From Massilia agrisoli (lineage in GTDB: Bacteria > Pseudomonadota > Gammaproteobacteria > Burkholderiales > Burkholderiaceae_D), in assembly GCF_020831365.1 (NCBI RefSeq), contig NZ_JAJHPV010000009.1, positions 310,001-374,000 of the forward strand: 64,000 nt of DNA, in the 5' to 3' direction. Position 1 is the first letter of the stretch; the number at the start of each line of letters is the position of its first letter. The notes under the pieces were generated by a model. That model was not told the origin of the DNA and ran no database searches. It was given only the letters and a program-made list of their open reading frames with translations. This document shows positions 19,172-27,020 of this stretch, piece after piece. The translations under genes were made by a program, and so were the position numbers.

Positions 19172-21193
19172 ATGAGCTTCTGCATCCTTCGCGTCGCCCT
19201 CGACACCCCCCTCGACAGCTGCTTCGACTACCGCTGGCCTTGCGACCCGGGAAGCGAGCCGGCGGTGGGGCAGCTGGCGCTGGTCAGTTTTGGCCGCCGA
19301 GAAGTAGTCGGGCTCATTGTCGGGGTAGGGCATGAAACCGACGTCCCCCCTGAAAAGCTGAAAGATGCCCTGGCCGTGCGCAGCCAGCTCGCGCCTTTGT
19401 CCGGCCAATGGCTGGCGCTGGCCGCCTTCGCCGCCGACTATTACCAGCGGCCGCTCGGCGAGGTCGCGCTGCCCGGGTTGCCGAAGAACCTGCGCGTGCC
19501 GTCCACGGTCAACCTCGACCGCGCGCTCAAGAAGATGGACAAGCACGACGCGGTGCATGACGCCACCCCCATCTCGGTACCGGTGCTGAACGGCGCCCAG
19601 CAGCAGGCGGCCGACGCGATCGGCGGCGCGACCGGCTTCACGCCGATCCTGCTGTACGGCGTCACAGGCAGCGGCAAGACCGAGGTGTACCTGCAGGCCT
19701 GCTCCCAGGTGCTCGAACGCGAAGCCGACGCCCAGATACTGATCCTGGTCCCGGAAATCAACCTGACGCCCCAGCTGGAAGGGAATATCCGCGCGCGCTT
19801 CCCCGGCGTGATGCTGGCGACCCTGCACAGCAGCCTGTCCGAGGGCGAGCGCATGCTGCACTGGCTGGCCGCGCACCAGGGCCGCGCGCGCATCATCCTC
19901 GGCACGCGGCTGTCGATCCTGGCGTCGCTGCCGCAGCTGAAGCTGATCGTCATCGACGAAGAACACGACCCCTCGTACAAGCAGCAGGAAGGTCTGCGCT
20001 ACTCGGCGCGCGACCTGGCGGTGTGGCGCGCGCGCCAGCTGGGCATACCGATCGTGCTCGGATCGGCCACGCCGTCGCTGGAAAGCTGGCACCACGCCGG
20101 GTCCGGCCGCTACCGCAAACTGGAGCTGCGCGAGCGCGCGGTCAAGGATGCGGTGCTGCCGCGCGTGCGCCTGCTGGACATGGAGCGCGACAAACCGAAG
20201 GACGGGCTGACCTCGCACCTGATCGCGGCCCTGCGCCAGCGCATGGACCGGGGCGAACAATCGCTGCTGTTCCTGAACCGGCGCGGCTACGCACCGGTGA
20301 TTTCATGCGACGCCTGCGGCTGGATCAGCGACTGCACCCGCTGCACCTCGTTCATGGTGCTGCACAAGCCGGAACACCGGCTGCGCTGCCACCACTGCAG
20401 CCTGGAACTGCGCATCCCGCGCCACTGCCCGACCTGCGGCAACGTCGACCTGCAGCCGCTCGGGCGCGGCACCCAGAGGGTCGAAGAAGGCCTGCAGCAG
20501 ATGTTCCCCGAAGCGCGCATCCTGCGCATCGACGCCGACTCCACGCGCCGCAAGGGCAGCGCCCAGGCGGCGTTCGATACCGTGCACCGCGGCGAGGTCG
20601 ACATCCTGATCGGCACCCAGATGGTCGCCAAGGGCCACGACTTTAAAAAGCTCACGCTGGTCGGCATCCTCAACCCTGATACCGCGCTGTTTTCGCAGGA
20701 CTACCGCGCCAGCGAACGCCTGTTCGCGCAGCTGATGCAGGTGGCGGGGCGCGCCGGCAGGGCCGCGCGCAACGAGGGCGGCAGCCCCAGCGAAGTGCTG
20801 GTGCAGACGCGCTACGCCTCGCATCCGCTGTATGGCGCGCTGGTCAGCCACGACTACGACCGCTTCGCCAACACCCTGCTCGACGAACGGCGCGGCGCCG
20901 CGCTGCCGCCCTATATGTACCAGGCGCTGCTGCGTGCCGAGGCGCGCGAGCTGGCCATTGCGATCGAATTCCTGGAAGCGGCGCGCGACCTCGGCGCGGT
21001 CGAAGGCATCACCATCAACGACCCGATCCCGATGACCATGACGCGCGTGCACAACGTCGACCGCGCGCAGCTGCTGGTGGAGTCGCCGTCGCGGCCCGCG
21101 CTGCAAGCCTTTCTGAAGGAATGGATCGTGGCGCTGCGCGACATGAAGAGCCGGGTCAAATGGTCGCTGGAAGTCGACCCGCTCGACATCTGA
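19172..21193 (+). CDS. priA: Primosomal protein N' (replication restart helicase)
   Basis: 3'-5' superfamily 2 helicase that reloads the replisome at stalled forks. It is 673 residues. The N-terminal DNA-binding domain starts LRVALDTPLDSCFDY. Walker A (GVTGSGKTEVYL, near 160-171), DEEHD near 262, and the late helicase motif IGTQMVAKGHDF are intact. The paired zinc-binding cysteines run from CDACGWISDCTRC near 378 through CHHC to CPTCGN. It sits downstream of the DnaA-box-rich gap, so its promoter is inside or next to that region. Confidence 0.97.
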   Translation: MSFCILRVALDTPLDSCFDYRWPCDPGSEPAVGQLALVSFGRREVVGLIVGVGHETDVPPEKLKDALAVRSQLAPLSGQWLALAAFAADYYQRPLGEVALPGLPKNLRVPSTVNLDRALKKMDKHDAVHDATPISVPVLNGAQQQAADAIGGATGFTPILLYGVTGSGKTEVYLQACSQVLEREADAQILILVPEINLTPQLEGNIRARFPGVMLATLHSSLSEGERMLHWLAAHQGRARIILGTRLSILASLPQLKLIVIDEEHDPSYKQQEGLRYSARDLAVWRARQLGIPIVLGSATPSLESWHHAGSGRYRKLELRERAVKDAVLPRVRLLDMERDKPKDGLTSHLIAALRQRMDRGEQSLLFLNRRGYAPVISCDACGWISDCTRCTSFMVLHKPEHRLRCHHCSLELRIPRHCPTCGNVDLQPLGRGTQRVEEGLQQMFPEARILRIDADSTRRKGSAQAAFDTVHRGEVDILIGTQMVAKGHDFKKLTLVGILNPDTALFSQDYRASERLFAQLMQVAGRAGRAARNEGGSPSEVLVQTRYASHPLYGALVSHDYDRFANTLLDERRGAALPPYMYQALLRAEARELAIAIEFLEAARDLGAVEGITINDPIPMTMTRVHNVDRAQLLVESPSRPALQAFLKEWIVALRDMKSRVKWSLEVDPLDI

Positions 21194-21270
21194 ACTTGCC
21201 CGCCGCAAGCGGCAAGCCGCGGATTTCACTAGAATCAAGCCTTAAGCCACCTACCGGAGCGGGAAAAGCG

Positions 21271-22713
21271 ATGAACAAGTTGACAGTGGACGTAGCGGTG
21301 ATCGGTACCGGAACCGCGGGCCTGTCGGCCTACCGCGCCGCGCGCGCGCAGGGCAAGCGCACGGTGCTGATCGAAAGCGGCCCCTACGGCACCACCTGCG
21401 CCCGCGTCGGCTGCATGCCGAGCAAACTGCTGATCGCGGCCAGCGAAGCGGCCCACATGGTGCATGCGGCCGCCGGCTTCGGCGTGCACGCGGGCCAGGT
21501 ACGGATCGACGGGCAGGAAGTCATGGCGCGGGTGAGGCGCGAACGCGACCGCTTCGTCGGCTTCGTGCTGGAAGGCGTCGACAATATCCCCGACCAGGAC
21601 AAGATCATCGGCCACGCGCGGTTCCTCGGTCCGCACTTGCTGCAGGTCGACGACCATACAAGCATCGACGTGTCGCGGGTCGTCATCGCCACCGGGTCGC
21701 GTCCCTACCTGCCTGAAGAATTGCGCGGCGTGGGGCCCGGGGTCATTGTCAGCGACCAGGTGTTCGACTGGACCGACCTGCCCGAATCGGTAGCGGTCAT
21801 CGGCACCGGCGTGATCGGCCTCGAACTGGGGCAGGCGCTGCACCGGCTGGGCGTGCGCGTGTCGATTTTTGCGCGCGGCGGCAGCGTGGCGCAAATCAGC
21901 GACCCCGAAGTGCTGCATGTGGCGGCCAGGGTGCTGGGATCGGAACTCGACCTGCGCTTCCAGCACAAGGTTGTCAGCGCGCGCCAGGACGGCGCCGAAG
22001 TGCTGCTTACCACACGCGATGGGGCCGGCGCCGAGCGCAGCGAACGGTTCCAGTATGTGCTGGTGTCCGCGGGGCGTACGCCAAATGTCGACAATATCGG
22101 CATCGAGACCACGGGGCTGGAACTCGATGCCAAGGGCATTCCGGTGTTCGACCCGCTGACCATGCAGTGCGGGACCAGCGCCATTTTCATCGCCGGCGAC
22201 GCCAACAACGAGCGGCCTTTGCTGCCCGAGGCGGCAGACCACGGCAAGATCGCAGGCGACAACGCCGGCCGCTATCCGAACGTGCACCCGGGACTGCGCC
22301 GCACGCCGCTGGCGATCGCCTTCACCGAGCCGCAGGTGGCCACGCTGGGCGCGTCTTACCGTGAGCTGTGCACCGGCGGCAGCCACAAGTTCGCGGTCGG
22401 GAAGGCATCGTTTGAAAACCAGGGACGCAGCCGTGTGATGCTGCAGAACCACGGCCTGCTGCGCGTGTATGGCGAATATGGAAGTGGCTTGTTCCTGGGC
22501 GCCGAGATGATCGGCCCGCGCGCGGAGAACCTGTCGCACACCCTCGCATGGGCATGCCAGGCGCGCATGACGGTGGCGCAGATGCTGGAGATGCCGTTCT
22601 ATCACCCGGTGATCGAAGAAGGCATGCGCACGGCGCTGCGCGACCTCGCCGCGGAGCTTGAGAAGGGCGCGCCGGCGCAGAGTAAAGCGCCCGACTGCAC
22701 GCCGGGCGTCTAA
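21271..22713 (+). CDS. Dihydrolipoyl dehydrogenase-family flavoprotein
   Basis: FAD/NAD-dependent pyridine nucleotide-disulphide oxidoreductase, 480 residues from the ATG at 21271 preceded by a GGAG. Seen: the FAD dinucleotide fold VAVIGTGTAGLSAYRAARA, the redox disulphide Cys43/Cys48 in CARVGCMPSK, the NAD fold VAVIGTGVIGLELGQAL, and the catalytic His445-Glu region YHPVIEE. The active-site spacing fits E3/LpdA rather than glutathione or mercuric reductase. No 2-oxoacid dehydrogenase E1 or E2 gene is nearby, so it may serve another disulphide substrate. Confidence 0.85.
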   Translation: MNKLTVDVAVIGTGTAGLSAYRAARAQGKRTVLIESGPYGTTCARVGCMPSKLLIAASEAAHMVHAAAGFGVHAGQVRIDGQEVMARVRRERDRFVGFVLEGVDNIPDQDKIIGHARFLGPHLLQVDDHTSIDVSRVVIATGSRPYLPEELRGVGPGVIVSDQVFDWTDLPESVAVIGTGVIGLELGQALHRLGVRVSIFARGGSVAQISDPEVLHVAARVLGSELDLRFQHKVVSARQDGAEVLLTTRDGAGAERSERFQYVLVSAGRTPNVDNIGIETTGLELDAKGIPVFDPLTMQCGTSAIFIAGDANNERPLLPEAADHGKIAGDNAGRYPNVHPGLRRTPLAIAFTEPQVATLGASYRELCTGGSHKFAVGKASFENQGRSRVMLQNHGLLRVYGEYGSGLFLGAEMIGPRAENLSHTLAWACQARMTVAQMLEMPFYHPVIEEGMRTALRDLAAELEKGAPAQSKAPDCTPGV

Positions 22714-22720
22714 GGCGGCG

Positions 22721-23206
22721 TCAGTTGATGTAGTCGCCGTCCAGGCGTCCCGACGCAGCCATCTCGCGCAGGATGCGGATGGTATCGATGTCGGCCGCCT
22801 GGTAGTGCGAACGCTTGATATCGTCGTACATCGCGCTGGCCGGATCGGACGACGCCGCATGGCCGTCGTCGTAGGTAAAGCGCACGAACAGGCGGCCTCC
22901 CGACGGCGCCTCGATCGCCATCACCAGGCTGGAGGCGACAATCTCGCCCTGCGCAGGCACGTCGTAGCGCACGTGCTCCATCGGCGTCAGCTTCACGTGG
23001 TCCAGCACCACCAGCTGGCCGTAGCGCAGGCGGCGGCGGAATCCCGCTTCCGACTTCTGGTCGATGGTCGCCTCGTCGAGCTGGGGCACGAACAGCTTCG
23101 GCGCCTCCGCGCGCAGCACCAGGCCGCGCCACAGCTGCTCGCGCGTGATGGTATCCATCAGTGGATTGAGCAGGTCGTTAATTTCAATCAGGTGTTCGAA
23201 TTTCAT
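22721..23206 (-). CDS. DUF1857 / SRPBCC-fold protein
   Basis: A 161-residue protein read leftward, convergent with the dihydrolipoyl dehydrogenase-like gene. It begins MKFEHLIEINDLLNPLMDTITREQLWRGL, which fits the AtaL-like DUF1857 family of the START/SRPBCC hydrophobic-ligand fold. No catalytic motif is evident. The start at 23206 matches this N-terminus; an in-frame ATG at 23218 would add four residues (MACL). The ligand and function are unknown. Confidence 0.78.
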   Translation of the reverse strand: MKFEHLIEINDLLNPLMDTITREQLWRGLVLRAEAPKLFVPQLDEATIDQKSEAGFRRRLRYGQLVVLDHVKLTPMEHVRYDVPAQGEIVASSLVMAIEAPSGGRLFVRFTYDDGHAASSDPASAMYDDIKRSHYQAADIDTIRILREMAASGRLDGDYIN

Positions 23207-23352
23207 AAGGCATGCCATGTAAGTTAAGGCGTGATGGTAACGCAATGGGCGGCCGGGCACCGGAACGCCATTCGTGCGCGCCCGAAACCATCCCTGCGAA
23301 TAGACTATTTCGCATTGGATAGACCTTCCCGAAAAGATCGACGGAGAGCAAG

Positions 23353-23886
23353 ATGAAGTACCGGCGCGCCAAGTACATGGACCAGCTGCAGGCCACCCAG
23401 CTGAAGAGTATCGACATGGTCACGCAATCGATTGCCAAGCGCAGCTCGATCACGCGCAGCCAGATGGAGGAACCGGACGAATCGACGTTCGGCGAGCGGG
23501 CGGCGGACGCGGTAGCGACGTTCGGCGGCTCGTGGACCTTCATCATCGTGTTCGCGCTGGTGCTGGCGGCCTGGATCGGCACCAACTCCTTCCTTCTGGT
23601 CAAGAACGGCCACAAAGCCTTCGACCCCTACCCCTACATCCTGCTCAACCTGTTCCTGTCGATGCTGGCCTCGGTGCAAGCGCCGCTGATCCTGATGTCG
23701 CAGAACCGGCAATCGGCGATCGACCGCGAGAACGTGCAAAACGACTACGAAGTGAACCTCAAGGCTGAGCTGGAAATTATGGCGCTGCATGAAAAAGTCG
23801 ACGCGCTCGCCGAGCAGCACAAGCAACAATTGGAACTTCTCCAGCAGCTATCTAAAGCGGCCGCCCCAGCCCACCACGCCATCTGA
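23353..23886 (+). CDS. DUF1003 membrane protein
   Basis: A 177-residue inner-membrane protein. It has two close transmembrane helices, at about residues 58-78 (SWTFIIVFALVLAAWIG) and 95-112 (YILLNLFLSMLASVQAPLI). The DUF1003 signature APLILMSQNRQSAIDR follows, and then a predicted C-terminal coiled coil (LKAELEIMALHEKVDALAEQ). The family is common in soil bacteria and its function is unknown. GGAG lies 9 bp before the ATG. It is monocistronic. Confidence 0.88.
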   Translation: MKYRRAKYMDQLQATQLKSIDMVTQSIAKRSSITRSQMEEPDESTFGERAADAVATFGGSWTFIIVFALVLAAWIGTNSFLLVKNGHKAFDPYPYILLNLFLSMLASVQAPLILMSQNRQSAIDRENVQNDYEVNLKAELEIMALHEKVDALAEQHKQQLELLQQLSKAAAPAHHAI

Positions 23887-23980
23887 CCGGGACGTAGGCA
23901 GCGTCCGCATAGCGACATTTCTACAACGTCAATGAAATTTTCCGCATAGGAATGTATATTTGCTATCGGAATTAATGGTA

Positions 23981-24000
23981 ATCTGTAGGACAGATCCTAC
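23981..24000. promoter_or_regulatory. Two mutually exclusive hairpins before the PEP-CTERM gene start
   Basis: ATCTGT (23981-23986) can pair with ACAGAT (23990-23995), and GTAGGA (23985-23990) can pair with TCCTAC (23995-24000). The stems share bases, so only one can form at a time. The pair ends 11 bp before the ATG at 24012, where a Shine-Dalgarno sequence would be expected but is not seen. It could be an operator or an RNA switch element. Confidence 0.35.
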
Positions 24001-24011
24001 TTTGCCATCGT

Positions 24012-25163
24012 ATGAACCGTCGCACCGCCAATTTTCGCCGCAAAGCGTCCTTACGGGTGACAAAGCGCCTGGTTGGCGTCGCTGTGCTTGGCGCGGCCGC
24101 TTGCGTTGCGATGCTGGCAATGCTGCTGGGGACGGACGAGGTCCGTGTGGCGCGTGGGTCGGTAAGCGGCACGGCGGTGCCGGCGCCAGGCACGCCCAGC
24201 CTCTCGCTGCCAGCGCAAACGCCGGCGCCAGCGGCCGTCGCGCGCCGCGTGTATCCCTATTCCATCATCCCCGGCGGCGTAACCGGCCGGGACGAGTTGG
24301 CGCGCGTAATCAAGACTGACCAGGTCGTCGCGGCGCATTACGCTTCTTTCGACGTGGATAAAGCCGTCAACGTGAAGGTCAGCAAGCCGCGCGCCGTGTA
24401 CGTGTCATATCGCAAGGGCGACCAGGTGTACTGGACGTCCAGGAAGCTCATGCTGGTCGAAGGCGAAACGCTGCTTTCGGACGGCCGCAACGAAATGCGG
24501 GCGCGCTGCGCCAACCGGATATCCGATGAGCCCCAGTTGCCGGTCGAAGTGAACGAGCCTTCCGCGGAAGAACTTGACTCGGTAATCGGTGTCTCGATGG
24601 ACCTGGGTGGGCTTGGACTGGATGAGCCTGAGTTTGCCGCCGGCGGAGCGATCAATGGCCTTGGTGCTGCGCTGGCCAGCAGCGAGCCGCCGTCGGCCGG
24701 CAACGCGTCCGGTGCAGCGCGCAGCCGCGTATCGATCGGCCATTCCAGGCCCGGCAGTCTGAAGGAGGGAAGCGCGGACAGGTCACCGGACGCGCTAGCG
24801 CCCTCGCAATCAGAGGGCGCAGGCAAAGGCGGCACGCCCGCCGCAGCGCCACTGGCCGCCGGTCGTCCATCGGCCGTGTTGCCCGGGGCGCTGCCCTTAA
24901 AGCCTGGCGGTACAGCTGGGCCCACGCCGGGCGCCCCACCTGCCAAACCCGGGAAGGTGACGCCGCCGACTGTTGAATCCCCTGGCGGCGGCCCTGGAAC
25001 GCCGTTGCCACCACGGCAGTATCCTGCACCGCCTGAATGGCCGCCCGGAACGTTGCCGGACCTGCCCGACGGCGATCTCCACGAAATACCGGAGCCGGAC
25101 ACGCTATGGTTGAGCGTAGCCGCGCTCGCCGCGATGCTGCTGTTGCGCCGAAAAGGGCGTTAG
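24012..25163 (+). CDS. Proline-rich exported protein with PEP-CTERM-like sorting tail
   Basis: A 383-residue protein. A basic N-terminus with one membrane helix (residues about 18-40) acts as signal or anchor. A folded region (about 80-175) containing SKPRAVYVSYRKGDQVYW follows. A long low-complexity Pro/Gly/Ala-rich segment (about 230-345) precedes the C-terminal EIPEPDTLWLSVAALAAMLLLRRKGR. That tail fits the PEP-CTERM plan: a PEP motif, a hydrophobic helix and a basic end, recognised by exosortase. Export to the envelope or exopolysaccharide matrix is inferred; no family was recognised for the folded part. Confidence 0.7.
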   Translation: MNRRTANFRRKASLRVTKRLVGVAVLGAAACVAMLAMLLGTDEVRVARGSVSGTAVPAPGTPSLSLPAQTPAPAAVARRVYPYSIIPGGVTGRDELARVIKTDQVVAAHYASFDVDKAVNVKVSKPRAVYVSYRKGDQVYWTSRKLMLVEGETLLSDGRNEMRARCANRISDEPQLPVEVNEPSAEELDSVIGVSMDLGGLGLDEPEFAAGGAINGLGAALASSEPPSAGNASGAARSRVSIGHSRPGSLKEGSADRSPDALAPSQSEGAGKGGTPAAAPLAAGRPSAVLPGALPLKPGGTAGPTPGAPPAKPGKVTPPTVESPGGGPGTPLPPRQYPAPPEWPPGTLPDLPDGDLHEIPEPDTLWLSVAALAAMLLLRRKGR

Positions 25164-25234
25164 CAGCCCGCACGCCGGTGCGACGGGCCGACCCGTGGCC
25201 TGTCCCCGGCCCCCCTCCCAAAACAAGCTTTCCC

Positions 25235-25456
25235 AAATCGGGGTCAGACCACCGGGCTCAAATCGGGGTCAGACCACCGGGTTTTTAGAACATTCCTAAA
25301 ACTCCCCAAATCGGGCCAGTCCCGGCGACAGACCCCCGGTTCTGAAAATCTTCCGAAAAACGTGTGGTCTGACCCCGATTTTGGAAATTCCGGCGACAGA
25401 CCTCGGTTTTGAAAATCTTCCGAAAAACGTGTGGTCTGACCCCGGTTTTGGAAATT
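25235..25456. repeat. Direct repeats carrying GGGGTCAGACC / GGTCTGACCCC
   Basis: Two 23-bp direct copies built on AATCGGGGTCAGACCACCGG begin at 25235 and 25260. Two ~67-bp direct copies then occupy 25323-25389 and 25391-25456, each containing CGAAAAACGTGTGGTCTGACC in inverted orientation to the first pair. The last copy ends inside the modB stop codon. The GGTCTGACCCC core also occurs three times at 44825-44894, so this is a dispersed family rather than a local accident. Confidence 0.8.
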
Positions 25457-26147
25457 AGTTGGACAGCAGGATGGCGTTCTGGCGCCGTTGCAGGAAGGCG
25501 ATGCCGACCAGGATGCCGAAGGAGATCGCCAGCAAAATCAGCGCGTAGGCGTGGGCGTTGGCGTAGTTGAGCTTCTGGGCTTCGTCGTATAGCGCAATCG
25601 ATGCGACCCGCGTTTGGCCTGGGATGTTGCCGCCGAGCATGAGGACGACGCCGAACTCGCCCATCGTGTGCGCGAAGCTGAGCGAGACGCCGGTCAGGAT
25701 GCCGTGCTTCGATAGCGGCATGACGATGGACCAGAATATTTGCCGCTTCGTCAGCCCCAGCGCGAGGGCGGTGTCGGTCATTTCGCGCCGCACCGAGCGG
25801 AATGCGGCCTGGAACGGTTGCACCGCGAACGGCAGGCTGTAGATCACCGAGCCGATCACCAGCCCGGCAAACGAGAACGGCAGCGGTTGCCCGAATACCG
25901 ATACCCAGGCCGCGCCGACCGGTTGCTGCGGCGCCATCAGCACCAGCAGGTAGAAACCAATCACCGTGGGCGGCAGCACGATCGGCAGGCTGACCAGGGT
26001 TTCGATAAAGATGACGCCGCGCATGCGGCTGTTGTTGAGCCAGTTGGCGAGCGGCACGCCAAGCACCAGCAGCACCAGCGATGAGGCGAAGGCAAGCTTC
26101 AGGGTGAGTCCGATGGCGCCCCAGAGTTCGGGCGGGAAACCGCTCAT
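25455..26147 (-). CDS. modB: Molybdate ABC transporter permease
   Basis: Inner-membrane permease of molybdate uptake, 230 residues with about five membrane helices. The ATPase-docking EAA loop reads MTDTALALGLTKRQIFWSIVMPLSKHGI. LPIVLPPTVIGFYLL and SLSFAHTMGEFGVVLMLGGN are characteristic of ModB/CysT-type permeases. The start overlaps the modA stop (26144-26147). No modC ATPase gene follows; the gene ends in a repeat block and meets the convergent PEP-CTERM gene. Confidence 0.93.
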   Translation of the reverse strand: MSGFPPELWGAIGLTLKLAFASSLVLLVLGVPLANWLNNSRMRGVIFIETLVSLPIVLPPTVIGFYLLVLMAPQQPVGAAWVSVFGQPLPFSFAGLVIGSVIYSLPFAVQPFQAAFRSVRREMTDTALALGLTKRQIFWSIVMPLSKHGILTGVSLSFAHTMGEFGVVLMLGGNIPGQTRVASIALYDEAQKLNYANAHAYALILLAISFGILVGIAFLQRRQNAILLSN

Positions 26148-26920
26148 GCGCCCCCGCCAGCAGGCCCGCGCGGCAGCCCGAAACCGCTGCGCTGCAGGAT
26201 GTCGCGCGCCGCTTTTGTTTGCAAGAACTGGACGAAGCGCGCCGCCAGCGGATTGCCTTTCCCGTGCGCCGTCACCACCGCGCCCTGTTCGATCGGCGCG
26301 ATGCCTTCTTCCGGCACCAGGTAGTAGCGCCCGACTCCCTTGAGCCTTGGCGACAGCACCGTCGCCAGCGAGACGATGCCGAGCTGGGCGTTCCCGGTCT
26401 GCACGAACTGGGCGGCCTGGGCGACGTTTTCACCAATCGCCAGCTTGCCTTGCAGCGCTTCCCAGGCGCCGTGGTGGATCAGCGCGGCGCGGGCGGCGCG
26501 CCCATATGGCGCGACGTCCGGGTTGGCGATGGCGACCCGCACCAGGCGCGGGTCGGCGAAGGCGCGCATGCCGCGGGCCAGGTCGAAGCGCGGGTCCAGC
26601 GTCCACACGGCCAGCCGCCCGATGGCGTAGGGCTTGAGCGTGGCCAGGTCGGCCGCGCCTTCCTGCGCCAGCTGGCGCGGGTAGTCCATGTCGGCCGATA
26701 AAAACACGTCGAACGGGGCCCCGCGCTTGATTTGTGCAAAAAAGTTTCCCGACGCTCCAGTCGATACCTTGACGTCGGCGCCCGGCGTTTGCCGGCGGAA
26801 GGCGGCGCCGAGTTCGTCGATGCAATAGACCAGGTCCGATGCGGCGGCGACCAGCAGGGTGCCGGCCTGCGCCAGGGGCATCGCGAGGACCAGCATAAGG
26901 AACAATATTTTTTTCACCAC
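26144..26920 (-). CDS. modA: Molybdate-binding periplasmic protein
   Basis: Periplasmic substrate-binding protein, 258 residues with a signal peptide (KKILFLMLVLAMPLAQA). The oxyanion-binding N-terminus LLVAAASDLVYCIDELGAAF and VSTGASGNFFAQIKRGAPFDVFLSAD match ModA. The later NPDVAPYGRAARAAL segment is also typical. The start is one of two consecutive GTG codons (26920 or 26917). It is divergent from rep and overlaps modB by 4 bp. Tungstate may also bind. Confidence 0.93.
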   Translation of the reverse strand: MVKKILFLMLVLAMPLAQAGTLLVAAASDLVYCIDELGAAFRRQTPGADVKVSTGASGNFFAQIKRGAPFDVFLSADMDYPRQLAQEGAADLATLKPYAIGRLAVWTLDPRFDLARGMRAFADPRLVRVAIANPDVAPYGRAARAALIHHGAWEALQGKLAIGENVAQAAQFVQTGNAQLGIVSLATVLSPRLKGVGRYYLVPEEGIAPIEQGAVVTAHGKGNPLAARFVQFLQTKAARDILQRSGFGLPRGPAGGGA

Positions 26921-27020
26921 GACATTCTACGACAGGTCCTGCGCGCGCTTGCGGCGCCGCTTCAGCCCGGCGGCGCTTGCGCTACAATGGGCGGCTGTTT
27001 CTTCCAAGAAGTCCCTCCCG

